Below are positions 55,561-64,000 of a stretch of DNA of 64,000 nucleotides, piece after piece; the first letter of the stretch is position 1; the number at the start of each line of letters is the position of its first letter. Location: contig CM060975.1 in NCBI GenBank assembly GCA_030765065.1, positions 166,628,993 through 166,692,992 on the forward strand. The letters are read 5' to 3'. The notes beneath the pieces were generated by a model. That model was not told where the DNA came from. It saw nothing but the letters and a program-made list of their open reading frames with translations, and did no database searches. Position numbers and translations under genes: made by a program. The DNA comes from Deroplatys truncata. Taxonomy: Eukaryota; Arthropoda; Insecta; Mantodea; Mantidae.

Positions 55561-56579
55561 TTAATTCAAGGGACCCTAAAACGTGTATTTCCAGTGAACT
55601 GTTGGTATCAAATTTTTAATGGAACACAATTCTTTCTCAACTTACTGTACGTAGTTATAGATAAAGCAATAATGTAATGAAGGGCACTTAGTCTTATCCT
55701 ATGTTACATAATTATCTTTGCAAACTTCGCAGCAGATTTGTGTCGTTTTAATTTTATGACCATATAGTTTGCACGTAAATTTTACTATAGAGATTATATC
55801 CCCTTCTTTAATATTCTCCTCCTTAGAAACCTATGATGTATCGATTCGAAAGCTGTTTCGAAATCTATAAGCACAGTAAAAATTAATTAAATAACATATT
55901 AAATTCCCAAATTTGGTCATGTTTTCTTTTCGAATAGATTCGGTTGTACAGATTTCCTTTGTATATGCAAATATCACTATAAATAGTAATAAATAGTTAT
56001 ACCATTTAGTTACTTATATGGTTAATATATATTTACTTATTATGTATATCTCATTTAGATAAATGAGCAAATTAATTATCTACTTATAATGCGTTTTAAT
56101 AAAGTAGGGGGTATTTTTAAAAGATCATCTGCATATCACTGCTACAGAGGATTAGTTCACACATTTATAAATGTTTCCTTATTTTATCTTCGGATTCCCA
56201 TTCCATTGTATTCTAGAATATTCTTATATGTAATGTTCTAAAATGGAAATATGGACCTGAATTTTTGGCAGCAGTAGGTGTACGACTCGAATCCTTGCCT
56301 CATAATCAGTTCGAATTTCGGTAAGTGAACAAAATCGACCGATTAACTGAATAAAATGTTTTCTGTTAACTCAATAGATCGTTTAGTAGCTGTGTCCGCG
56401 CATCAACTAAGAAATACTAGTTTCAGCTGAATGGCGGTATGCAGCTTATACGGGAGCCAGCCAAATATACTGTATTCCCTCTATGGAACTTCAAAGAGAA
56501 ATAGCATTTTATTTTGGGATATTTCCATACCTAAGAACATGCTTGGAAGCTACCCCACCCACCCACACACACACATATT
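55561..56579. other. No feature seen
   Basis: AT-rich sequence. A degenerate tRNA-like patch near 56275-56330 is too weak to call. A short CCCACACACACACA run occurs at about 56565. Confidence 0.4.
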
Positions 56580-57011
56580 ATGACTTGGTCCGGTTTTTCA
56601 ACTGTCACTTTTCTCACTTTGACCTTCACTTAACCAATGTCACTCACTAAGATGCACTAGTTCAATTCTCCGTCTGATCACTTCCTTCGTGACTCAGCCT
56701 CTTCACGCCGGACTGTTCACTTCATTCGGGAATCGTCGAACACAAGACTTCCACAACCGTCGCTCCGCGGTAGCACTTGCTGCACGTCACAAAAGCGTCA
56801 TCAACTCGCCCGAGAAGCGCTCTTGATGTCGCACGGGAAATTCGCCCGCCAACTCGCTCGCTCACCGATTGGTCGACGCGACTCACCCTACTGTCACCAC
56901 TCGCAGTGACTTGACTCGCCACTGCAGCAACTCGACATGCATGCACTCGCTTGCATTTCGCGACTGCCTCGACTGGCACTGATTGACTGACTGCCCGCGA
57001 AAGCACTCGCT

Positions 57012-57017
57012 TATATA
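57012..57017 (-). promoter_or_regulatory. TATA box (minus strand)
   Basis: TCTATATAAGCG on the minus strand, 20-100 bp downstream of the heat-shock elements and about 30 bp upstream of a CAGTCAGT start-like site. Confidence 0.65.
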
Positions 57018-57036
57018 GACGGTGAAACCTTCCACA

Positions 57037-57049
57037 GAAGGTTCTCGAA
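57037..57049. promoter_or_regulatory. Heat-shock element, proximal
   Basis: GAAGGTTCTCGAA: three alternating GAA/TTC modules at exact 5-bp spacing, the binding pattern of HSF trimers. A further TTC (57030) and AGAA (57056) lie nearby off-phase. Confidence 0.75.
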
Positions 57050-57103
57050 CCGTCTAGAACTATTTCGACGCAATTCCTGGAGGAGGGGAGGGGGAGATAA
57101 AGC

Positions 57104-57116
57104 TTCCAGAAAGTTC
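57104..57116. promoter_or_regulatory. Heat-shock element, distal
   Basis: TTCCAGAAAGTTC: three TTC/GAA/TTC modules at exact 5-bp spacing. Confidence 0.75.
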
Positions 57117-57347
57117 TAGTTATCTCCCATTAACACCTCGGGTGTTTACGCTGACAAGTGGCATTATCGTAGTTTACTCGGACCGCTCGGCGCCGGACTC
57201 CCGATAACTACGGCCATGGCCGCTGCGTCACAATACGGAAATTTCTTTGATTTAACTCTTGATGGTTTTCATTAGTGACTTTTAGTACAGATGATTCTTC
57301 AAAAAGAATGATATAATTATTAGTTTTCTTCACGCATATGGTAAGTA

Positions 57348-58242
57348 CGAGGTGCATTCAAGTTCTAAGGTTTCTGATGAGTTTTCTCACAACTGGGAGC
57401 AGGTAGAAACCTGCGGTTTGGCTTAAAATATGAGTACACTTTGTGAATGTGGACAGAGACGGCATCACTGTATGGTGTACATAACCATAGTGGATACAGC
57501 TAGAATATGGAGTATTTTTATGTTTAAAATGGTGACGTTCTCATTACAAGAACAGCCAGTAGTCATTCGTTTTCTCCACTTGCATGGTGACATTGTGTGA
57601 GGCATGTGGTGAAGGTGTCATGAATGTGAAAAATGTCCGTTCGTGTGGGTAGGTCACTCCCCAAGAAGATGGAACGCCGTGTGACACCGAAACGACACAA
57701 CCTCAGCCTCGTACCAGCGGGTCAGACATCATGCTTACGCGAGTGAAATAAGTTGAATTGGAGGATCGCTGATTAAGTGTGGAAGAAATTTTGGGTAAGC
57801 AACATAATGTAAAAAATAATGATTGGCATGGGACAGTGATGGTGTAATCCTTACTCATTGTGCTCCAAAAGATACTACGTTTACAGGAACATTTTTTCTA
57901 GATGTTTTGAAGTAAATCCTTTCATATTGCGAGAAAAACGGATGAAAAAAGCCTGTACGTCTTTCACGATGACAATTCACAGAAGGAGTTCTCGTGAAAA
58001 CTGCTTTTAAATGGTTTCTTATTTTCCCTACTCACCTGATCTAACTCCTAGCGATATTTGACTTTTTCCAACTATGAAAGACTATATCGTTCGTAGATGT
58101 CATGAAGTCATGGTGTTGACGTTATGAAAAATGTGTATGTCCACAAGGAGATTACGTTGAGAAGTGACAGAAGTTTCACATTTTGGTACAAATAGTTTGT
58201 GAGAAAAAGAAACTGGACACCTTGGAACATGAATGCACCTCG
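57348..58242 (+). mobile_element. Deleted mariner-family element
   Basis: The ends CGAGGTGCATTCAAGTTCTA and, reverse-complemented, CGAGGTGCATTCATGTTCCA are inverted repeats of about 28 bp flanked by TA on both sides (57346-57347, 58243-58244). Inside is a broken mariner transposase: MVTFSLQEQPVVIRFLHLHG from 57529, then RVK..ELEDR.LSVEEILG with stops, an internal deletion, GVILTHCAPKDTTFTGTFFL, a HDDN-like catalytic region near 57970, and a PYSPDLTPSDI-like motif out of frame near 58030. At 895 bp it is shorter than a full mariner (about 1.3 kb) and full of stops, so it is non-functional. Confidence 0.92.
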
Positions 58243-58244
58243 TA

Positions 58245-58605
58245 TCACTAAGTGAATACATGAAAGTATACCTTCTCTATACAGGAGTTTTCTGCATTAG
58301 ACCGAAAAATTATGCAATTTGAAACGGCAACTCTAGGCCGAGCCCGAGAGCTGTAATTATAGATAATTTATTAATTAACTTTTATTGATGTTAAATCATA
58401 CTATGTAAATATCTTTTTCTCATACTGCTTGTATATTTTAAGAAGGGTGATTTAACGTTATGTATCTATTTAGGTTACTAATATTAGTAGAGTTATAAAT
58501 GGTTTAATGTAAATAATTTAAGCGCTATGTTAAAATACTGTCCACGACGAAATGTTTTAGCTACAGGAATAGTGCTTTCGAAGGCACTCAATCTAGTTTT
58601 ATGAC
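58245..58605. other. No feature seen
   Basis: AT-rich spacer. Confidence 0.4.
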
Positions 58606-59173
58606 ATGTCTTTGGGTCGCAGTGCCATTATTCCTACAGCGAGGGTGTAACGCCTTTGTCCCTTTATTTGATAATTCGCCGTGACCAAGTGAGAGAGACA
58701 GATAGCTTAACGGTAAATGTAGGAAAAGCCGCGATTTATATTAAACTTGGACCAATGAGATCCCTGGAAGTTTATATGAAATAGTTAGACGCGTCGAGTG
58801 GCGCTAAAAATGGACCAATAGGAAAGGAAGCAGCCTCAGTAGCCTGAGACTATAAATGGATCTGTTTGGAGCAAATTCGGGACAGTTTTGTCATGGCAGT
58901 TTAGCATTGCAGTTTGTTTGACGGTTTTGTCATGTGTGGTCAGGGAGAGATGCTGCAGGATGTGTGAGGTATCGCGCCAAAAAAGGAAATCAAGACAGTT
59001 TTAGAAACACACCTAAGATCCGCTACTCGTAAAGAGATAATAAGCATATTTGAACTTCGTGTCATATCCGCGCCGCATTTTAACAGCGGGGGACAGTATT
59101 TTAACAGCGGCAATACCAGTTTTGTATACTACGTGTGTTAGTTAAATAAAAAGAAACGGCAGTGTCATCTTTA
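58606..59173 (+). mobile_element. Candidate solo LTR / promoter-like block
   Basis: It has two CCAAT boxes (GGACCAATGAG at about 58750 and GGACCAATAGG at about 58812), a TATA-like GACTATAAATGG (58849) and an AATAAA (59145), in the order of an LTR's U3-R-U5. A short repeat TTTTAACAGCGG occurs twice (59079 and 59099). Borders and a second LTR are not identified, so this could equally be a host promoter. Confidence 0.35.
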
Positions 59174-59699
59174 CATAAACAAAGCACGTCTATGTCTTCC
59201 TATATCATCACCCGAGATCTACGCTTCCTTTACCGAGGATAAGTCCATGCTCCTATATAGGTTAAAGAAAACTACTGCAGCTAGCCGAGGATAAAATTGA
59301 AGAGAACCAACACACGGCGAACTTCTGGAGCCAACGGGAGAAGCATCAAGGTAAGCCTACACCTACGGACGGAGGAGGTGACGGCCGCAAATCAGATAGA
59401 TAAAGTTCTTTGAAACACTTCTTGTTAAGGCGTCCGTGGACTCCAACGCTCCATTTGTGGTCCAAAAGGGGTTTGTGTGATTAAATTTCTCGATCCTAGA
59501 GGAAGGGATTGAGGTAACTATGTGCATGAAACTTGAATAAATAAAGCATTAATGTTACAGATAGTCTGTTTATTCACCCAAAAATACAATAAAAACATAT
59601 CGAAGGAAGAGGAAAAGTAGGGTTTGTCAATAATACTAACACCCAGTTGGCTTATTCTTTCAAACATATTTTGTTTACTTCCGGAGCTCGATATTATGC
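59174..59699. other. Leader-like sequence, no gene seen
   Basis: Unassigned. A donor-like CAAGGTAAGC occurs at 59347, but no exon is recognised after it. Confidence 0.35.
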
Positions 59700-60160
59700 T
59701 TCCTTGTTTACATGCAGACCAGGAAAATTTGCGTAGGTATATGGCGTACGTGGCAGCATCTGGTTTTGGCTGTGCGCATCAGAGGCTTTACCAGAAACGA
59801 TTTCCAAACCGAGTTCTTCTCCACAGTACCATTTGCCAGCATTCATCACAGGCCAACTCGAAGTAATGCTCGGTAAACAGAGAACCATCCTTTGGCGAAT
59901 ACTCGAACTATCCCTCACCAATTGAACATTAGCCATTCGACAGTCTAGAAAATTCTGCAGGAACAGCCATTGCATCCAGTCCATGCTACTAAGTCAGGTG
60001 AATGTCCATATGGACAGCAGTTTTGTAGTCGGTACTTGAACCAAAGTCCGGCACGTGTGTTATTCACGGATGAAGCATACTTCACAATTCAGCGGTTTTT
60101 TCAACTCTCAAAATTCCCATTCCACATTTGTACGTCAAAGTGTGGGCGGGATTGTGAGTA
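59700..60160 (+). pseudogene. Transposase-like relic with N-terminal helix-turn-helix and FTDEA motif
   Basis: The first part reads GCAHQRLYQKRFPNRVLLHS, the signature N-terminal helix region (DUF4817-like) of a transposase family common in insect genomes. After a frameshift and a stop it continues SHSTV.KILQEQPLHPVHA, then CSRYLNQSPARVLFTDEAYF. LFTDEA holds the first catalytic Asp of a Tc1/mariner-superfamily DDE domain. The catalytic domain ends soon after, so it is truncated and broken. The family assignment is from memory of the motif pattern. Confidence 0.7.
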
Positions 60161-63100
60161 ACTATATATACAAATAATTGGTTAAGTTAATTATGGTTTC
60201 AGTTGCAAACAAAAGGAAATTTTACACAAACACAACAAATCTAAATTCAATTCACGCTGGCTAACACTAGAACGATGCAGTCCCGAGTTCAAAGTTCGTG
60301 ACGTCATAAGCACCTTCTACAATCGACAGCTACAGAAATATACTTGCAATGACATGCAATAAATGACGTTACAATGACTAATGTAATGATGTTACATTAC
60401 AATGACTATTCATATGCCACATGTTTGATATCCATCATTAATTTTAGCAATACCTCGGATATCGACCAATCGAGGTATTTATCTAGTAATATGCTTGAAA
60501 GGCTGCGACTTTATCGGATAACATTTACTGAACCTTATTAGTACCAGCATACAGTGATTAATACTCATCAATCTCTACTGGAGAAATTGGCGAAATCCTA
60601 CTACCTCAACGTCCACTTCCGTCCATTTCACTTCAGTTTCCATTACTGAAAACCAGCATATTAATTCCACTTCAACACTGAAAGTTGCCAGTATTGGTAG
60701 TATATTGGTAAAATATCCGATTGTTTATTTACCATGGCGTGCTGTGACAGTAGACAATTGTAGTTCGATTTCGAACAATAAAAGTAAGATAATTAATATC
60801 TACACAATCCGTTACATTAAATGTAAATGAATAAATTTTATTCATGCAGTAGTCCTAATAAATCCTTTTCGAGGTTACGAATTTCATCAGATAAATTCAC
60901 TGGTGCTACACACTCGAATCTATCGATAAACTCACAATCTGTCCGGAGATTACCCATGATCAAGCTGTTTGATTAATCAATTTTATTGCCGACTGCTCTT
61001 TTAAAACCAACAGTTGACGTGGTATCTAACGTGCATTTTATAGCTAATGTGGAGGTGTTGGGGGAATACAATATATATATACAGGAATAATTTCAGCAAG
61101 TTTTACATGCATTTTCCTCTATTGGAGGAATACGGGCATTAATAACGATTTATTGTCTCTTACATAATGCGCAACGAATTCCACGGAATTTAAATTTTAA
61201 GCTCATCAAATACTGAAAAGCCAATTATCCGCTTTAGATGTTCTATTTAAATGTCACTTCTGCATTCAAAACATTTACTGATTATTTGTCACTGATGTTC
61301 ATTTCTGGGCCGCATAAAAACCTTTGTGTATTGTGAGTACAACAGCGTACTAATAGTATTTATAATGCGTTGTACCTTTGGCTGATGTAATGGGAAGACC
61401 ATGCTTTCACATTTGGTTTTTATAAGAAGCCGATGGGTTAATAAACATTATAACTCAAGACATTCATAACCATTGGAATTTAAAGCTCAAATTTTTGGCC
61501 ATCGCATTCTATTAAAATGTTAGAAAGAACTCTGAGTTTTCAAAACCTATGATATATACGAAATACATATTCATTTTTAATTCATATAAAGGGTGCTATC
61601 TGCGTTTTACTATTCTGGGTCTGCGTAATACTCAGCGAATTGGTAACACTGTTTCCCAATGAGAGAATTACCTTCAAACAAAATACTGGATGCATCAGAA
61701 GGTGGTTAAGGATGGTTAAGTTGAAGCTTTGACGAATGTGAATGTTGTTACTACGAATTAAAGAAAAGCGACAGGAGGGGAGAAGTTTCGAAATCAACCA
61801 AATAAGAGCGAGAAGCTAGAGGACAACAATAACACGTTACAAAGAATAGCGTTTTTAATAGTGAAAGAACTGTCAGTTCGGTAGATGGTGTCTGAGATTA
61901 CTCTGGACGAACAACTACAAACAACAAATACGTTTTTTCTCCAAATAAAGGTTATCAGAAACACAATGTGCAGCCCCAACTAGGAGAAAATAAAGTAACT
62001 AAGCGCCAATTAATATCTCCGTAATGCTCACTACCGTTGTAATCACACTAATGCTATTGACGCGATATGGGCATTAGTGTTTTTTTCACAGCCTATTGTG
62101 AGTTACCGTAAGCGCTGACGTGACCAATCTTTTACGCATGCGTCACTTTATCGCAACGAAAGCACCAATAACGTAACACAAATGCTAATTCATTCGGCTT
62201 GAGGGTTTACGATAAATGTCATGAGTTTATTTCAACACAAACGACGTTCTAATTATTCCGTTTCGAGAGGTTATTTCTGCAAACCCTTACGAGATCATAA
62301 AGCTTATGGAAGGAAATGCATGCAAAAAATTCAGACATGTTCAAACTCCCTGTGACCATGGTCCCAAGAGTATTAGCTCCTTCTTTTCCAAATGGAATTA
62401 CAGTCGGTAGTCTTGGTCGTTTATTTTATTTAAGACCAATATAGAATTATGCAACCTGGTTCCTGAATTGCGATTCTTCTATTAATATGAAGCTTCATTA
62501 TATCCTTTAACAAATCGTTTCTATTATTTGAAGTATGGCGTTATACATTAGGTCCTCAATTTTATCTATTATGTTGAGAAAACATATCGGTGACAAAGGC
62601 AAAATCTCTAGCTTGTTAAAAGACATTATTGCATTTACGCTAGATAAATTCATGAAACGCCACACAGACTCACAAAACCGCAATTTCAACTCTCTATTGA
62701 ATGGCTTTTGTTTCGTAACACTGGAAAGACAAACTACAAATAAATTTTGTTTGAATCAGATTCCAGTTAAACAGTTGACATTTGTCCGCATTTAGATACT
62801 AAGTTGGTAATTTTAAAATTTTACAAAATTTATATTATCATGCTCATAAATCTTTTAAACACTTATTGTAGGTATCCACATTATCTACGTATCTATATGA
62901 TGAAAAAGAACATTAGAAACTCTCTATCCAAGAGGTTATTTTTGCCCCTTGGAGAGGTAGTGGCCCTTAAAACAGGCATAGTTTACGTACAAGCAACGTA
63001 CCCTCTAATGCTTAAGTTCGCCATGATATTAATGATTACATTTCGTTCGAGAGAAAAGCTTGATCAAACGATTTGATAGCTAAAAGAGTATCAGAATCAG

Positions 63101-63799
63101 TGCATCCGCCACTGAAGTGAGCTGATTAAATCAACAAGTTTGGTGATTAGAGCCCTGAATAGAAAGCCAAGTCATTAAATTTTCTGGATATTTCCTGGGG
63201 CTTTACTCAAGCTTGATCCACTCGTAACTTTGAATACGTTTTCCAGGGTCATACATGCATTCATTTCAATAATTACACAGATTTTGTGATTTTGCTGTTT
63301 TAGATATTCAGGTCTTTTTATAGTAATTTCCATGTCCTGATTCCAAAAATGAAATCCATATTATCGTATCAGATACCATTTCTTTCAAAATTCATATATT
63401 TCATTTTTATTTATTTGTGTACCTTTTATGTGATCATGAACCATTACACCACTGCAACAATGCCATCTATTGGAATAAAGCATCTAAAAGGAAATAGTTG
63501 ACTGTTTTATGGCAGGTGGCAGCACATTCTAAGCTGCTTACACCATTTTGTATTGAGAATTCATCTGTTACAGGCCTTAACAGTTGTTGTATAAAGCGAG
63601 AAATTAAAATTTAAATAATTCCATTTTGTTATCTTTATTATATGTAACTCAGTACAGCATAATGGAAAGAAGGTGTGTAAATAATCCAAATTTCTTTTTG
63701 TTATATTTGTGGTAGTTTTATTGTGAAGAAGCAGTAAAAACAACCTCATTTGTAAGAAAAGCGTACAAAGCTTACTTCGGAATTGAAATAGGAGATCAA
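60161..63799. other. No feature seen
   Basis: About 3.6 kb of AT-rich unassigned sequence. A perfect 10-bp inverted repeat ACACTAATGC/GCATTAGTGT occurs at 62045-62080. ORFs up to 90 aa (62535-62795, 62804-63076) lack recognisable motifs. Confidence 0.4.
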
Positions 63800-64000
63800 T
63801 CCAAGTCTTAAAAAGTCGTTTGGACCACATAAATCGGCAGGCCCTTATTTAATCATTCCTGCATTTCTACAACATGGTATTGATTCAGTTCAATCCCTAC
63901 TTGTAGTATTTTTAGAGTTTGTCTAGCCTATGGATATATACCCATGGCTTGGAGACAAACAAAAGTGGTGTTTATGCCTAAACCGGCGTCCTAGTTACGC
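63800..64000 (+). pseudogene. LINE reverse transcriptase N-terminal fragment, cut by the window end
   Basis: One frame reads KSAGPYLIIPAFLQHGIDSV. After a +1 shift near 63905 it continues FRVCLAYGYIPMAWRQTKVV and FMPKP. These match RT motifs ('KS.GPDGI.P..LQ' and 'CLA.GY.P.AWR..KVVFIPKPG') of R1/LOA/jockey-type LINEs. A frameshift and a stop after PKPAS indicate a dead copy. The rest would lie beyond 64000. Confidence 0.8.

Larger units (their letters stand above)
56580..57232 (-). mobile_element. Putative solo LTR or promoter region with heat-shock elements
   Basis: A GC-rich block in AT-rich DNA. On the minus strand it starts TGTGACGCAGCGGCCATGGC and may end ...GGACCAAGTCA, as an LTR would. 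Inside are two three-unit heat-shock elements, then TATATAAG (TATA), then an initiator-like GCAGTCAGTCAATC about 30 bp further. A 94-aa ORF (57006-56722) begins just after the TATA and is probably leader sequence. No second LTR, primer site or pol gene is near. The alternative is the promoter of a heat-inducible host gene whose body lies below 56.6 kb, but no coding exon is recognised there. Confidence 0.5.

Noticed and set aside
56722-57006. 94-aa minus-strand ORF directly after the heat-shock-type TATA box
   Set aside because: It starts almost at the transcription start, is Arg/Ser/Val-rich from GC composition, and has no domain; more likely leader sequence.

Overview
The window looks like gene-poor nuclear DNA of an arthropod, most likely an insect. 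It is AT-rich, has spliced gene structures, tRNA-derived SINEs, several LINE clades, Tc1- and mariner-type transposons and LTR elements, and I found no recognisable single-copy host gene. No database search was possible, so the taxon is an inference from the repeat content.

Layout. 1-2.6 kb: two LINE relics in opposite orientation. 3.0-4.7 kb: an unclassified dispersed repeat (called D1 here) split by a SINE. 5.6-7.1 kb: an internally deleted LTR element. 7.7-8.9 kb: a frameshifted LINE reverse transcriptase with a YADD box. 8.9-22.0 kb: mostly unassigned AT-rich DNA, with one MITE-like inverted repeat at 12.6-13.0 kb, SINE pieces and another D1 copy. 22.1-22.3 and 39.4-39.6 kb: the two halves of a Tc1-like transposase pseudogene. 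39.6-64 kb: further D1 and D2 repeats, SINEs, a foldback, a putative LTR carrying heat-shock elements, a deleted mariner, a second candidate LTR, a transposase relic and a LINE fragment cut by the window end.

The main discovery candidate is the 17.1-kb block at 22312-39422. It is a giant inverted repeat. Its arms are about 7.06 and 6.63 kb and about 97% identical where I compared them by eye. They meet around a 3.3-kb minisatellite of about 158 copies of a 21-bp unit. The block interrupts the Tc1-like transposase, which argues for insertion of a discrete unit with ends. Each arm carries, from outside in: GC-rich subterminal repeats, three copies of a ~100-bp repeat, a TATA promoter and a four-exon gene for a ~149-aa protein reading inward, ~75-bp tandem repeats, a Myb/SANT-like pseudogene, and a 155-aa C2HC zinc-finger ORF reading outward from beside the satellite.

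The ~149-aa gene is broken by different lesions in the two arms. The Myb/SANT pseudogene shares its stops in both arms, and the zinc-finger ORF is open in both. So the arms arose after the Myb/SANT gene died and then diverged independently. This resembles a foldback-type element, but I found no transposase inside it and no clear target-site duplication, so its class is open.
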